64,000 bases of DNA from Nocardioidaceae bacterium SCSIO 66511 (GCA_023100825.1 CP095846.1:2604001-2668000), one strand, 5' to 3'; counted from the first letter of the stretch, positions 42,493 through 52,375 are shown. Program-made: numbers and translations. Notes: a model not told the origin generated them from the sequence alone.

Positions 42493-43218
42493 TCAGTCGG
42501 CCTCGCGGCGCACGGGCGTGTGGTTGCGGCTGAGCAGATAGACCATCGCCAGCAACGCGGCGACCTGCAGCGGCCAGCCGAGCGCGATCTTGGCCGTACC
42601 GAGCATCGCGACCATGAGGTCCTTGTCGGCGAGGTCTTGGCTACCCGCAAGGTACATGGGCGCCTGGATGACGACGCGCACGATGCATGGGAGCACCAGC
42701 AGCCAGGTCAGGTTGCGACACAGCTTGACGATCTGCGGGTTCTCCCGCCAGGCGGTCGGGTCACCGGTGACGCTGCCGACGAGGAAGCCGACGACCGGCC
42801 ACCGCACCACGATCGACAGGATCATCGCGACGGCGTACCCGGCGTTGTAGAGGATTCCGGGCAGGAAGTACGCGAGCGCCTGGTCGCTCTCGTCGCCGCC
42901 TCCGCGCGCGCTGCGCCACGCGAAGAACGCGCCGATTCCGATGCCGACCAGACTGTTCACGGCGAACTGCACGGTCGAGCGCTGCACGATCCGTACGACC
43001 AACAGCACCGCCGCGACGGTGATACTGACGATCAGCGCGGGTTTGAGCTCGCGTACGGACAGGAAGACGATCGTGAACAAGATGGTCGGCACGGCCGCTT
43101 CGACCATGCCGCGGACGCCCCCGAGCGCCTTGGACAACTGACCGCGGACGACTGCCTCGACGGTCTCTTCGGTGGGTGCGCCGCCTGCAGCGTCAGGCAT
43201 GGGCGAGGGCCGGCTCAC
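42493..43218 (-). CDS. DUF3159 membrane protein
   Basis: 241 residues. A short polar N terminus is followed by five or six transmembrane segments. Conserved features include F-L-P-G-I-L-Y-N, the G-S-V-T-G-D-P-T-A-W-R loop and a C-R-N-L-T-W segment. DUF3159 genes lie next to the OB-fold and trkA genes across actinobacteria; the function is unknown, though proximity to K+ genes suggests membrane transport or its control. GTG start overlapping the OB-fold gene stop by 4 bp. Confidence 0.85.
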   Translation of the reverse strand: MSRPSPMPDAAGGAPTEETVEAVVRGQLSKALGGVRGMVEAAVPTILFTIVFLSVRELKPALIVSITVAAVLLVVRIVQRSTVQFAVNSLVGIGIGAFFAWRSARGGGDESDQALAYFLPGILYNAGYAVAMILSIVVRWPVVGFLVGSVTGDPTAWRENPQIVKLCRNLTWLLVLPCIVRVVIQAPMYLAGSQDLADKDLMVAMLGTAKIALGWPLQVAALLAMVYLLSRNHTPVRREAD

Positions 43219-43601
43219 GCACTCAGCTCGTAGCGCGGGTTGAACAGGATCCGCTCACCGTCGCGGATGCCGAGCCGACCGTGGACCGTGAGCTGACGAC
43301 CCGGTGTGATGCCTTCGATTCGACGCCTGCCGAGCCAGACGACGAGGACCGAGCCCGAACCATCGTTCAGATCTGCCTCGAGCGCGGGCACCCCGCCACG
43401 GGGGCGCAGCGTGACCCGGCGCAACGTGCCGTGCACGGTCGCCTCCTGGCGGTCCGACCTGGTCGCGATCAGCTCGCAACCGGCCTTCGCCGCCTCGTCA
43501 CGTAGCTCGGCCTCCTCGATCCGTGCGGTGGGCGTCGTGAGGCGTCCGAGCGCGCGGCTCAGCACCCCTTCACGGCGCTCCTTCGCTCCTGAACGTGGCA
43601 T
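43215..43601 (-). CDS. OB-fold nucleic-acid-binding protein
   Basis: 128 residues from ATG 43601. Short helical N terminus, then an OB-type beta barrel (about 55-125): A-T-V-H-G-T-L-R-R-V-T-L-R-P, L-E-A-D-L-N-D-G-S-G, W-L-G-R-R-R-I-E-G-I and P-G-R-Q-L-T-V-H-G-R. The pattern resembles the RecG-type tRNA_anti OB domain, so single-stranded nucleic acid binding is likely. Coupled to DUF3159. Confidence 0.85.
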   Translation of the reverse strand: MPRSGAKERREGVLSRALGRLTTPTARIEEAELRDEAAKAGCELIATRSDRQEATVHGTLRRVTLRPRGGVPALEADLNDGSGSVLVVWLGRRRIEGITPGRQLTVHGRLGIRDGERILFNPRYELSA

Positions 43602-43640
43602 GTTTCCAGCGTAGTCCATGGCGGTCCGCGCCATGGGGGG

Positions 43641-43961
43641 TCAGGGGACCCCGAGGAGACGCAACCCGGCTGCCGTCGCGGCGGCAACCACCACGACCAC
43701 CACGAACGGCGCCTTGCGCCAGGCGAGCACGCCCGCGACCACGACACCGGCCGGTCGTGCGTACCCCGCGAACCCGTCGCCTTCGGTCAGCGTCGCGGTC
43801 GCGAACAGCGCCGAGAGCAAGACCACGACGGCCACCCCGATCACTTTGTCGGTGTACGCCGACAGAGTGAGCCGCTCGCGGAGCACCGGCCCGGCGAAGC
43901 GGAACGCGAACGTGCCGGCGCCGAGTACGGCGATGGCAATCGACATGGTGAGCGGGTTCAT
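43641..43961 (-). CDS. azlD: AzlD-like branched-chain amino acid exporter subunit
   Basis: 106 residues from ATG 43961. Four hydrophobic segments, with F-R-F-A-G-P-V-L-R near the N terminus, characteristic of AzlD. AzlD is the small partner of AzlC; together they export branched-chain amino acids or related compounds (AzlCD, BrnFE). Its start overlaps the azlC stop by 4 bp. Confidence 0.9.
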   Translation of the reverse strand: MNPLTMSIAIAVLGAGTFAFRFAGPVLRERLTLSAYTDKVIGVAVVVLLSALFATATLTEGDGFAGYARPAGVVVAGVLAWRKAPFVVVVVVAAATAAGLRLLGVP

Positions 43962-44659
43962 TGCACGGTCACCTCCTCGGTCGCCTTGGGTCTGCAGATC
44001 GCGACACCGGCCAGCGCCAGCAGCACCGGGAGCCCAGCGGGTACGAACGGGGTCGTGACGAGTGCGATCGCGACCCCGACGACGGCAGCGGTCAACGTAC
44101 GCCGATCGCGCAGCGAGGGCAGGATGAGAGCGAGGAGTACGGCCGGGAAGGCCGCGTCGAGGCCGAAGGCATCGGTGTCGGTGATCACGGTGCCGGCGAC
44201 CCCGCCGATGACCACTCCGACGTTCCAGCACACGAACAGGCCTGCACCACAGATCCAGTACGCGGCCCGGCGACGCGCCGGATCACGCTGCGCGAGCGAG
44301 AACGCGACGGATTCGTCGATCATCAGATGGCTGCCGAGCGCCCGGCGCGGGAGCGTACTGCCGAGGACGTCGGCGACTGCGAACCCGAACGGGAGGTGGC
44401 GGGCGTTGACGACGAGCCCGGCGAGCACGGCCGGTACCAGCGCACCGCCGGCAGCGATGAGACCGATGAACATGAACTGCGACGCGCCCCCGAAGACGAC
44501 GACGGACAGGGCTATCGGAACCCAGAGCGGGAATCCGTCACTCACCGCGATCGCGCCGAAGGAGACGCCGACGAGGCCGTCGGCGACCAGGACCAGGGCG
44601 ATGTCGCGAGCGAGCTGCCGGCCGAGGCGCTCGTCGATCGTTCGCCATATCGAACGCAT
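43958..44659 (-). CDS. azlC: AzlC-like branched-chain amino acid exporter subunit
   Basis: 233 residues from ATG 44659; the frame also opens at TTG 44695, which would place the start inside the promoter region. Six or seven membrane segments with the family's G-A-S-Q-F-M-F-I-G, N-A-R-H-L-P-F-G and H-L-M-I-D-E-S-V-A-F blocks. Large subunit of an AzlCD/BrnFE-type amino acid exporter. Divergent from an XRE-cupin regulator 66 bp away that probably controls it. Confidence 0.9.
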   Translation of the reverse strand: MRSIWRTIDERLGRQLARDIALVLVADGLVGVSFGAIAVSDGFPLWVPIALSVVVFGGASQFMFIGLIAAGGALVPAVLAGLVVNARHLPFGFAVADVLGSTLPRRALGSHLMIDESVAFSLAQRDPARRRAAYWICGAGLFVCWNVGVVIGGVAGTVITDTDAFGLDAAFPAVLLALILPSLRDRRTLTAAVVGVAIALVTTPFVPAGLPVLLALAGVAICRPKATEEVTVQ

Positions 44660-44686
44660 TGCACCATGGAAACAACGCGGTAGGGT

Positions 44687-44702
44687 GTTCGTCAACTTGA
44701 AC
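44687..44702. promoter_or_regulatory. Candidate operator between azlC and the XRE-cupin gene
   Basis: GTTC-N8-GAAC dyad in the 66-bp divergent gap. It overlaps TTGACG on the minus strand, a -35-like hexamer for azlC, and lies just 3' of TAGGGT on the plus strand. A binding site for the neighbouring regulator is a reasonable guess only. Confidence 0.3.
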
Positions 44703-44725
44703 GTAACGACCGATGGAGCGAACGG

Positions 44726-45292
44726 ATGACCACAGCCGACCGCACCGGCGCACCGCTCGAGCTGATCGCCTCGGCCTTACGCCGCGAGCGAGAGCGTTCC
44801 GGCCTGTCGCTCACCGAGGTTGCACGGCGCGCAGGCATCGCGAAGTCCACGTTGTCGCAGCTGGAATCCGCCAACGGCAACCCGAGCATCGAGACCCTCT
44901 GGGCCCTCGGCGTGGCGCTGAACGTCCAGTTCTCCCAGCTCGTCGACCCGGTGGCCCCCCAGGTGCGGGTGGTACGCGCCGGGGAGGGTACGACGATCCG
45001 CTCCGACGTCGCCGACTATGCGGGCACCCTACTGTCGACATCGCCGCCGGGATCGCAGCGCGATCTCTATGTCCTGAGCATGGAGCCCGGCTCCCGCCGC
45101 GACGCCGAGCCCCACCTCGCAGGCTCCGTCGAGCACATCGTCGTCGCCGCCGGCCGCGTAGTCACCGGACCGCAGACCAGCCCGATCGAGTTGGCCGCGG
45201 GCGACTACGCAACGTTCCCGGGCGACGTACCCCATTTCTACGAGGCACTCGAGCCCGGTACGTGGGTCGTGCACGTGATGGAGTCCCGCTAG
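44726..45292 (+). CDS. XRE-family regulator with cupin sensor domain
   Basis: 188 residues; GGAG six bases before ATG. The N-terminal HTH_XRE domain (about 8-64) has R-E-R-S-G-L-S-L-T-E-V-A-R-R-A-G-I-A-K-S-T-L-S-Q-L-E split over helices 2-3. The C-terminal cupin domain (about 105-185) has an H-I-V-V-A-A-G segment, a G-D-Y and a final H-V-M. Such XRE-cupin proteins commonly sit beside azlCD or other amino-acid genes and respond to small ligands. Likely local regulator of azlCD. Confidence 0.9.
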   Translation: MTTADRTGAPLELIASALRRERERSGLSLTEVARRAGIAKSTLSQLESANGNPSIETLWALGVALNVQFSQLVDPVAPQVRVVRAGEGTTIRSDVADYAGTLLSTSPPGSQRDLYVLSMEPGSRRDAEPHLAGSVEHIVVAAGRVVTGPQTSPIELAAGDYATFPGDVPHFYEALEPGTWVVHVMESR

Positions 45293-45304
45293 CGCTGACT
45301 CGCC

Positions 45305-45973
45305 TCAGTCTTCTTTGGGGGTGGCGTTCTCGGGGATGACGATCGGCAGCGCGTCGCGCGGTGCCATCGGCCCGTCGCCGCGACGTACGACGACGTCCCG
45401 GAACGCGCTCTCCAGCGGGCCGTCGTCGTCGGGCTGGACCGCGGCCTTGCCATAGAACGTGCCCCGCAGGAACCACCGCGGGCCCTCGACACCGACGATC
45501 CGGCTCGGCTGCACGGCATCGGCGCCCTCGGGCGTCTTCGCCGGAACCTGTAGGTGCAGCTCCGGACCGTGCCGACCGTCGACGACCTCGCACTCACCCT
45601 TCAACCGGGCGGCCTCTCCGGCGATGTCGGAGCGTACGTCTTCCCAGAGGCCGCCGGAGCGCTTCGCGGCGAACGCGCGCAGCTCCAGTGCGGCCTCCTT
45701 GTTCACGAACACGACCGCGGCCGGATTGCCCGACTTCGGATCGGACGGGATCTGTACCTCGAGACCCTCACGACCCTTGACGATCAAGCCACCGAGATCG
45801 ACGTACGCGCCGTCGTCGGCGTCGATCGTCACCTCGTCGACATCCCATGGGCCTTCGGTACGCGCCGCGCCGGACTCGGCCGGCGTAGCCTCCTGGCCGG
45901 TCGGCGTAGCCTCCGAGTCGGTCTGCGCCTCCTCCCCAACCGGGTCGGATTTGCTCTTGCGACGCAGGATCAC
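45305..45973 (-). CDS. DUF3710 protein
   Basis: 222 residues from GTG 45973 with GGAGG seven bases upstream. A basic N terminus (I-L-R-R-K-S-K) and a Glu/Ala/Thr-rich linker precede the DUF3710 domain (about 45-215): [10 protein letters not shown]-x-x-G-L-E-V-Q-I and [11 protein letters not shown]. It is a typical actinobacterial neighbour of dut. Function unknown; soluble. Start overlaps the dut stop by 4 bp. Confidence 0.88.
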   Translation of the reverse strand: MILRRKSKSDPVGEEAQTDSEATPTGQEATPAESGAARTEGPWDVDEVTIDADDGAYVDLGGLIVKGREGLEVQIPSDPKSGNPAAVVFVNKEAALELRAFAAKRSGGLWEDVRSDIAGEAARLKGECEVVDGRHGPELHLQVPAKTPEGADAVQPSRIVGVEGPRWFLRGTFYGKAAVQPDDDGPLESAFRDVVVRRGDGPMAPRDALPIVIPENATPKED

Positions 45974-46455
45974 CGGGATTCCTCCTCGTTCATCGGCGAT
46001 ATGGACGGACTTGTCAACGCGTTCGCGCCACCGGTCGAACCGTAGCCACCCGCGCCGCGAACCGTGTCGGGGAGCGCCGCGACCTCCACGAACCGGGCCC
46101 GCTCGACACGCTGGATGACCAGTTGTGCGATGCGGTCCCCTCGCTCGAGCGCAATCGGCTCGGCCGGATCGAGGTTGATCAGCGAAACCTTGACCTCTCC
46201 ACGGTAGCCCGCGTCGATGGTGCCCGGTGCGTTCACGATCGAAAGACCGCGACGGGCGGCAAGACCGGACCGCGGATGGACGAACCCGGCATACCCGGGT
46301 GGCAGCGCCAGCGCGATCCCGGTCGGCACCAGTGCGCGTTCGCCCGGTGCGATCACCGTGTCGACGGTGGTCACGAGGTCGGCGCCGGCGTCGCCGTCGT
46401 GTGCGTACGACGGCAGGGGTACGCCCTGGTCTACTCGCTGGATCGCGACTTCCAC
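45970..46455 (-). CDS. dut: Deoxyuridine 5'-triphosphate nucleotidohydrolase
   Basis: 161 residues from GTG 46455. Trimeric dUTPase giving dUMP and pyrophosphate, protecting DNA from uracil. All five motifs: [30 protein letters not shown], and C-terminal G-A-G-G-Y-G-S-T-G. The last is followed by a tail of about 20 residues. Coupled to DUF3710; divergent from the DUF3093 gene. Confidence 0.96.
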   Translation of the reverse strand: MEVAIQRVDQGVPLPSYAHDGDAGADLVTTVDTVIAPGERALVPTGIALALPPGYAGFVHPRSGLAARRGLSIVNAPGTIDAGYRGEVKVSLINLDPAEPIALERGDRIAQLVIQRVERARFVEVAALPDTVRGAGGYGSTGGANALTSPSISPMNEEESR

Positions 46456-46542
46456 GTGTGCAGGCCTCCTCGTGATGTGCCGGGCCGACCTTACAGTGTG
46501 CCCCGAGCACGCCCGGTCCTTCGGGCATGACAGCCTTTCCCC

Positions 46543-47031
46543 ATGCCCGAACCGTCGCCCGCCGGAGGCGAGCACGAAGAGACGCTGTACGCGCCGCTGT
46601 CGTGGTGGCTGGTCGTTGCGGGATTCGCGATCGTCGTGTGGTGGGTGTTCGTACTCGCGACGCCGCTCGCGGTCGCCGTCGGCGCCGGACTCGTTGTCGC
46701 GGCGGCACTCGGTGGCGTGCTCTGGGCGTACGGCCGCGCCGCGGTGACGGTACGCGGAGGCGAGATCGCCGCCTGTGGTGCACGGATCGAGGTGGAGTAC
46801 TGCGGACCGGCGCAGGCGCTCGACGCGTCACAAACGGCGGCTGTACGCGGGCGCGACGCGGATGCACGGGCGTACTTGGCGCTGCGACCGTACATCGCGA
46901 CATCGGTGCGGCTGGAGATCGCAGACGAGCGCGACCCCACACCGTACTGGCTGATCAGCACGCGCAACCCCGACCGACTGGTCGCCGCGATCGACGCGGC
47001 ACGCGCCTCGTCGGGAGCATCCGGCGAGTGA
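46543..47031 (+). CDS. DUF3093 membrane protein
   Basis: 162 residues. Two transmembrane helices (about 22-42 and 45-65) are followed by a soluble domain with L-R-P-Y-I, V-R-L-E-I and [13 protein letters not shown]. The W-L-I-S-T-R-x-P block is the DUF3093 hallmark. Divergent from dut in many actinobacteria, as here. Function unknown. Confidence 0.87.
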   Translation: MPEPSPAGGEHEETLYAPLSWWLVVAGFAIVVWWVFVLATPLAVAVGAGLVVAAALGGVLWAYGRAAVTVRGGEIAACGARIEVEYCGPAQALDASQTAAVRGRDADARAYLALRPYIATSVRLEIADERDPTPYWLISTRNPDRLVAAIDAARASSGASGE

Positions 47032-47094
47032 TGGCAGCATGCAGGTGCAAGACTGTGACATCGAGGGCACTGAGGACGGAAGGCGGATCGCCAG

Positions 47095-47439
47095 GTGAGT
47101 AAGAAGGCGGACAAGAAGGGCAAGACGCAGGGCATGGCGCAGAAGCGCACCTGGAAGCTCTTCGACCGTGGGTCGACGGTGCTTGCGGGTGTCGTCGCGG
47201 CGCAGCTGTCCAACCTCACCTGGCGGGCCGCGACAGGTAAGAAGCCGCCCACGTCACCGGCCGATCCGCAGGTACGTCTCGCGGAGGCTGTGACATGGGC
47301 GGCTCTTGCCGGTGCGACGGTCGAGCTCACCAAGATCCTGGTGAACCGCAAGGCCGTCGACTATTGGGTTCGCTCAACCGGCGAGCTTCCTCCGGGCGTC
47401 AAGGCAAACAAGACGTCCGGAACAAGCGGCAAGAAATAG
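47095..47439 (+). CDS. DUF4235 small membrane-associated protein
   Basis: 114 residues, GTG start. A lysine-rich N terminus precedes two moderately hydrophobic helices (about 27-45 and 60-80). The W-R-A-A-T-G-K-K-P-P loop and the L-V-N-R-K-A-V-D-Y-W segment match DUF4235. Basic C-terminal tail. Function unknown. It converges on the DUF4193 gene with a gap of 6 bp. Confidence 0.82.
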   Translation: MSKKADKKGKTQGMAQKRTWKLFDRGSTVLAGVVAAQLSNLTWRAATGKKPPTSPADPQVRLAEAVTWAALAGATVELTKILVNRKAVDYWVRSTGELPPGVKANKTSGTSGKK

Positions 47440-47445
47440 CGGCTC

Positions 47446-47745
47446 TCAGGCAGCGCAATCCCGGCAGATGAGCTGCCCGTTTCGCTGCTCGGCGAGCTGG
47501 CTGCGGTGGTGGACCAGGAAGCACGATGCGCAGGTGAACTCATCGGACTGGCGCGGCAGCACCTTGACCGAGAGCTCCTCATGCGACAGGTCGGCGCCGG
47601 GGAGCTCGAACGACTCCGCAGCCTCGACCTCGTCCTCGTCTACCTTGCCTGAGTTCTTGTCGTGACGCCGCGCTTTGAGCTCTTCGATGCTGTCCTCTGA
47701 CTGTTCGTCATCGGTCTTGCGCGGTGCGTCGTAGTCGGTGGCCAT
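47446..47745 (-). CDS. DUF4193 zinc-binding protein
   Basis: 99 residues from ATG 47745 with GGAGG upstream. The first half is acidic and disordered-looking (D-D-E-Q-S-E-D-S-I-E-E-L-K-A-R-R). The C-terminal half has paired cysteines C-A-S-C ... C-R-D-C forming a probable zinc knuckle, with R-Q-S-D-E-F-T-C before and F-L-V-H-H-R between. This fits DUF4193, a widely conserved actinobacterial family of unknown role. The 281-bp upstream gap (47746-48026) is AT-richer and holds its promoter region; only a short GGTGAC/GTCACC hairpin stands out. Confidence 0.88.
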   Translation of the reverse strand: MATDYDAPRKTDDEQSEDSIEELKARRHDKNSGKVDEDEVEAAESFELPGADLSHEELSVKVLPRQSDEFTCASCFLVHHRSQLAEQRNGQLICRDCAA

Positions 47746-48026
47746 AGACTCCTCCTCCACGGGGACTATGGACCGATTCGTCGAGCCGACGACTCGGTCA
47801 ATGATTCGTACTTCGGTGCCCAAAACGGACGCGGCGCGCAGATTGTGCCCCAAACTCCCCCGCAAATGCGAATCAATTCGACACATTCCGGTGCGATTTG
47901 AGACACATTTTGGTGACGACCGTCGTCGGTCACCCTTGGTCCATCAGTTAACGCGAGACACCGGCCGATGATTCCCGATGTGTCGAGGGAGTTTTCGGCC
48001 GTCTCTGCGGCCCGGTCACGATGCGC

Positions 48027-48833
48027 TCAGAAGCCCGCTTTTCGTACCTCTTCGAGCAATTCTGCGGCGATCCACGGGGTGCATGCGATCGTCATGCGTT
48101 CGTTCGGCTCGCCGTCGAGGCCGGTCACCACCGCGCCCGACTCCTCGGCGATCAGCCGCCCGGCCGCGAGGTCCCACGGCTTGAGCCCTTCCTCGACGTA
48201 CCCGTCGAGGCGCCCGCTGGCGACATTGCAAAGGTCGATCGCGGCCGACCCGATCCGTCGGATGTCCGCGACGGAGCCGAGGAGCCTCGCAACGGCAGCG
48301 CCCTGCTTCGCCCGAATCTCGGGGCGGTAGTTGAACCCGGTGCCGATCAGCGCGTACTCGAGACGCACCTGCGGCGGCGGGCCGAGTGCCGTCGTCGTGC
48401 CGTCGGGTCCGGTACGGGTGGCGCCGTTGCCGCGCAATGCGGCGAACTCCTCGCCCGAGACGACGTCGACGACGCAGCCCGCCTCGACGACACCGCCGAC
48501 CGACGCGGCGATCGACACGGAGTAGCCCGGTAGACCGTGCACGAAGTTGACGGTGCCGTCGATCGGATCGACGATCCAGGTGACGTCGGACGACTCTTCG
48601 GCGCCGCCGAAACCGCCTTCCTCGCCCATCACCGCATCGCCGGGCCGGGCGGCCGCGATCATCGTGCGAATCAGGTCTTCGGTCGCACGGTCGATCTCGG
48701 TGACGACATCGGTGTCGCTCGATTTCGTCGCCGCGACGTCGACGCGGCCCTCGGGCCGCCGCGAGCGTACGAACTCGGCCGCGGCGTGAGCGACCGAACG
48801 AGCCAGGTCGTGCAGCGCCTCCGGCGACGTCAC
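48027..48833 (-). CDS. Inositol monophosphatase family protein
   Basis: 268 residues. Mg-dependent phosphatase fold with [22 protein letters not shown] (about 86-100) and W-D-L-A-A-G (about 220) metal motifs all intact. Substrate may be inositol 1-phosphate or another small phosphate ester (SuhB, HisN, CysQ-like members share these motifs). Actinobacteria use such enzymes for inositol and mycothiol supply. GTG start overlaps the hemH stop by 4 bp. Confidence 0.9.
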   Translation of the reverse strand: MTSPEALHDLARSVAHAAAEFVRSRRPEGRVDVAATKSSDTDVVTEIDRATEDLIRTMIAAARPGDAVMGEEGGFGGAEESSDVTWIVDPIDGTVNFVHGLPGYSVSIAASVGGVVEAGCVVDVVSGEEFAALRGNGATRTGPDGTTTALGPPPQVRLEYALIGTGFNYRPEIRAKQGAAVARLLGSVADIRRIGSAAIDLCNVASGRLDGYVEEGLKPWDLAAGRLIAEESGAVVTGLDGEPNERMTIACTPWIAAELLEEVRKAGF

Positions 48834-49936
48834 TGGTCTTCACCGCACAGCGCGGGCCGATCGCCGCGAGCGTTGGCGCAGCAGCCCGCGGGACAGACGT
48901 CCCAGCTCGCTGCGCACTCACCGGTCGTACTTCGCTGCACCGCGACGCCGCGCTCCACGGCGGCGCGCTCCTGCACAAGGTCGGTGATCATCGAGACGAA
49001 CCTCGGGTCGACTCCGGGCGTCGCTGCGCGCCGGTATGCCAGGCCGAGCTTGTCGGCAGTCTGCGCGGCTTCGGTGTCGAGGTCGTAGATGACCTCCATG
49101 TGGTCGGATACGAAACCGATCGGCACGACGACGACCGCCCGGGTGCCGGCCTCGACGACCGCCTCGAGATGGTCGTTCACATCGGGTTCGAGCCACGGCA
49201 TGGTCGGCGGACCCGAACGCGAGCAGTACACGAGCGCATCGTCGCGCTCGACCCCGGTGCGCTCCGCGACCGCGGCGGCGACCGTCGCCGCGACGTCGAG
49301 GTGCTGCGCGACGTACGCCCCGCCTTCCGGCGCACCGTCGTGACGGCCGCTCGCGGCGTTCATGGTGTCCGGGATCGAATGCGTGACGAACACGATCCGC
49401 GCCTCGTCGCGTACGTCTGCGGGCAGCGATTCGATCGCGTCGACGGTCGCGCTCACGAACGGCTCGACGAAACCCGGGTGGTTGAAGTAGTGCCGAATGC
49501 GATCGAGACGCGGAGCAGCGTCGCCCAAGGGTTCGGCGGCATCCCAGAGGTTCTCGCGGTACTGCCGGCAACCCGAGTACGACGCGTAGGCCGACGTCAC
49601 CAGGCACAGCGCGCGGCGTACCCCGTCGTCGGCCATGCGTGCGAGCGTGTCGCTCAGGTAGGGATCCCAGTTCCGGTTGCCCCAGTAGACCGGGAGTTCG
49701 ACGCCCTCCCGTTCGAAATCGGCACGGATCGCCGCGACCAGCTCGCGACACTGGTCGTTGATCGGCGAACGACCGCCGAAGTCGTAGTAATGCTTGCCGA
49801 CCTCGACGAGGCGCTCGCGCGGGATGTTCTTGCCTCGGGTGACGTTCTCGAGGAACGGCACCACGTCGTCGGTGGCCTCGGGCCCGCCGAACGAAACCAG
49901 CAGGAACGCGTCATAGGGGTCAGTCGACGAGCGCAT
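48830..49936 (-). CDS. hemH: Ferrochelatase (coproporphyrin type expected)
   Basis: 368 residues. It inserts ferrous iron into a porphyrin; in actinobacteria the substrate is coproporphyrin III (CpfC). N-terminal V-S-F-G-G-P-E, central [14 protein letters not shown], the catalytic T-H-S-I-P (about 183-187) and the later [11 protein letters not shown] are present. The C-terminal tail has C341, C348, C352/C353 and C364, spaced like the [2Fe-2S] cysteines known in some actinobacterial and animal ferrochelatases. No other haem gene is nearby. Confidence 0.94.
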   Translation of the reverse strand: MRSSTDPYDAFLLVSFGGPEATDDVVPFLENVTRGKNIPRERLVEVGKHYYDFGGRSPINDQCRELVAAIRADFEREGVELPVYWGNRNWDPYLSDTLARMADDGVRRALCLVTSAYASYSGCRQYRENLWDAAEPLGDAAPRLDRIRHYFNHPGFVEPFVSATVDAIESLPADVRDEARIVFVTHSIPDTMNAASGRHDGAPEGGAYVAQHLDVAATVAAAVAERTGVERDDALVYCSRSGPPTMPWLEPDVNDHLEAVVEAGTRAVVVVPIGFVSDHMEVIYDLDTEAAQTADKLGLAYRRAATPGVDPRFVSMITDLVQERAAVERGVAVQRSTTGECAASWDVCPAGCCANARGDRPALCGEDQ

Positions 49937-50034
49937 GGCTCCAGTGTCTCAACCAGGGAAGACACGGCCGGCGTCGGTGGTCTTCTACGGGCTCGGTGGT
50001 GGTGTGACACCGAACGCGCGTATGCGAGGGTGAG

Positions 50035-51288
50035 ATGCCACTCCGGCTCAGTCGCCCTAGGACGCCAACGATGTTCGCCACGTACCGACGCGTGCTGTCG
50101 CTGCCGGGCGCGTTGTTGTTCAGCATGACCGGGTTGGTCGCACGGCTGCCGATCTCGATGGTCACCCTCGGCATCGTGCTCCTCGTCTCCGACCGCACCG
50201 GGTCGTACGCGTACGCCGGCGGCATCTCGGCGGCCTGCATCGTCGCGACCGCTTTGGCGTCGCCGCTACAGGGTCGTCTGGCCGATGCCCGCGGCCAACG
50301 CCTCGCGTTGCTGGTGATCCCGACCACGTTCGCATCCGGCATGGCGCTGCTGCTGCTCGCGGTCGAACGTGGATGGTCGTCGCCCGTGCCACATCTGTTC
50401 GCCGCCTGGACCGGCGCGGCGCTGCCTCAGGTCGGCTCTCTGGTACGCGCGCGCTGGACGTACCTCGTCAAGGAACGGCGTCAGCTCACCACCGCGTTCG
50501 CCTTCGAGGCAGTCGTCGACGAGGCCGTGTTCATCACGGGCCCGGTGATCGTCACCTTCCTCGCGACGCTCGTAGACCCGATCGCGGGACTGGCCGTTGC
50601 TGCCGCGACCGGCCTGGTCGGCGGGCTCGCACTCGCGGGTCAGCAACGTACGGCGCCGCCCGTTCGCGCGGTCGACGACACGGCACCGAGAGTGCCGATC
50701 CGCTGGGCGGTACTGCTACCTCTGTGCGTCGCCGCGGCGGGGTCGGGCTCGATGTTCGGTGCCGGCGAAGTGGTGACCGTCGCCTTCGCGAGCGAGCAGG
50801 GCGAACGCAGCGCCTCGGGTGTGCTGCTCGCTGTCTGGGCGTGCGCCAGCCTCATCTCGGGCTTCGTCGTCGGCGCCGTCGACACCAAAACCGCGCCGCT
50901 GCGTCGGTTCCGCATCGCGAGCCTGGTGCTGACCGCCGCGATGGCGCCGCTCGTCGTCGTGCCGTCGGTCCTGCTCGCCGGGCTCACCCTGTTCCTCGCG
51001 GGCTTCGCCATCTCACCGATGCTCGTCGCGCAGATGTCACTGATCGAACAGGTCGTACCCCGGGAGCGGCTGACCGAGGGCATGTCGTGGTTCTCGATGG
51101 GCATGGCCGCGGGTGTCGCACTCGGCGGCGCGGCGTCGGGCTGGGTCGTCGACCACCACGGCGCATCGCTTGCGTACCTCGTCCCGATCGCGTCCGCCGG
51201 AATCGCCGCCGCAGTCGCCTGGACGGTGCCGAAACAGGCCGTCGAACCCCTCACAGCGGAAGGTATTCGGCGCGTTCACTTGGATTGA
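50035..51288 (+). CDS. MFS transporter
   Basis: 417 residues from ATG 50035 (GAGGG upstream); ATG 50071 is a plausible shorter start. Twelve transmembrane segments. The loop between helices 2 and 3 reads G-R-L-A-D-A-R-G-Q-R, the MFS A-motif. No substrate-specific feature is visible; the overall pattern resembles drug or metabolite exporters of the DHA1/ENT-like class. Precedes sepH by 70 bp. Confidence 0.88.
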   Translation: MPLRLSRPRTPTMFATYRRVLSLPGALLFSMTGLVARLPISMVTLGIVLLVSDRTGSYAYAGGISAACIVATALASPLQGRLADARGQRLALLVIPTTFASGMALLLLAVERGWSSPVPHLFAAWTGAALPQVGSLVRARWTYLVKERRQLTTAFAFEAVVDEAVFITGPVIVTFLATLVDPIAGLAVAAATGLVGGLALAGQQRTAPPVRAVDDTAPRVPIRWAVLLPLCVAAAGSGSMFGAGEVVTVAFASEQGERSASGVLLAVWACASLISGFVVGAVDTKTAPLRRFRIASLVLTAAMAPLVVVPSVLLAGLTLFLAGFAISPMLVAQMSLIEQVVPRERLTEGMSWFSMGMAAGVALGGAASGWVVDHHGASLAYLVPIASAGIAAAVAWTVPKQAVEPLTAEGIRRVHLD

Positions 51289-51358
51289 GTCGCTCTGCGG
51301 ACGAGACTGTCCCTCGACACCGTCCACCGTCCGGAGGTGGGCACCTGGGAGGCTACGA

Positions 51359-52375
51359 ATGCGCGATCTCAGTCTCGTGGGGCTGGTCGAAGACCGACGA
51401 CACGTCGTACTTCGTACCGCCACGGGCGAGGAGTTCCGCCTCCCGGTAGACGACCGCCTACGCGCCGCGATCCGGGGCGACCGGGCGAGACTCGGACAGT
51501 TGGAGATTGAGATGGACAGCGCCCTGCGTCCCCGCGACATCCAGGCACGTATCCGACGCGGGGAGTCGACCGAAGCCGTCGCTGAGGCGGCGAACGTACC
51601 CGTCGAGCGGATCATGGCGTACGCCGTTCCGGTTCTCGCCGAGCGTGAGCACATCTGCGAACGCGCACAGGCCGCAACGATCCGGCGTACGAACGTCAGC
51701 ACGCCGACTGCACGGTTCGGCGACGTCATCGCAGAGACGTTCCGCACCCGCGACGTCGACGCGACGGCGGTCGAATGGGACTCATGGCGCCGCGAGGACG
51801 GCCGCTGGGTCGTTTCGGTGCGCGTACCCGACGAGGACTCACCCGCGATGTACCTCTACGACGCACCCGGGCGCTATGTCGTCGCCGACAACGACCTCGG
51901 CAGCGACCTGGTCGCCGACGTCGCAGACAGCACCGAGATGGCGATCGCATCGGCAGTCACCGAGGCCGAACCGGAGACGACCTCCGAGGCAGACGCCGAG
52001 CCCGCCGCCACACACACACGGCCGGAGGTCCAGTTGGATCCCGAGCCGCAGGGGGCATCCGCGGCCGACGAGTACGACGACGTCGACGAGCCGGGCGTGA
52101 CCTCGCTCAAACGGGCCCGTGCTCGCCGGGCGATGGCGCAAGAGCAGCTGATGCTCGATGAGCAGGCCCAGGCCGGCGACTCCGAGGAGTCGACCGACGA
52201 AGACGTCGACCCGCATGCGAACACCGCTGACCTGACCGAGACGGCCGCCGCCGCGCGCGCCGCCGGCGACGTCGGCGAACAGGCCGACGCCGCGCCGAAG
52301 CGGTCGCGTCGGCGCGAGCGCAGGCGCGTACCGAGCTGGGACGAGATCATGTTCGGCAACAAGACCGAGGAGTAG
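51359..52375 (+). CDS. sepH: Septation protein SepH
   Basis: 338 residues from ATG 51359 with GGGAGG six bases upstream. The N-terminal DUF3071 domain (about 1-170) includes an HTH-like P-R-D-I-Q-A-R-I-R-R-G-E-S-T-E-A-V-A and V-E-R-I-M-A-Y. A long acidic Glu/Asp/Ala-rich linker and a basic R-R-E-R-R patch follow. The conserved C-terminal R-V-P-S-W-D-E-I-M-F-G ends it. SepH binds FtsZ and stimulates its assembly at division septa in Streptomyces and Mycobacterium. Confidence 0.93.
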   Translation: MRDLSLVGLVEDRRHVVLRTATGEEFRLPVDDRLRAAIRGDRARLGQLEIEMDSALRPRDIQARIRRGESTEAVAEAANVPVERIMAYAVPVLAEREHICERAQAATIRRTNVSTPTARFGDVIAETFRTRDVDATAVEWDSWRREDGRWVVSVRVPDEDSPAMYLYDAPGRYVVADNDLGSDLVADVADSTEMAIASAVTEAEPETTSEADAEPAATHTRPEVQLDPEPQGASAADEYDDVDEPGVTSLKRARARRAMAQEQLMLDEQAQAGDSEESTDEDVDPHANTADLTETAAAARAAGDVGEQADAAPKRSRRRERRRVPSWDEIMFGNKTEE

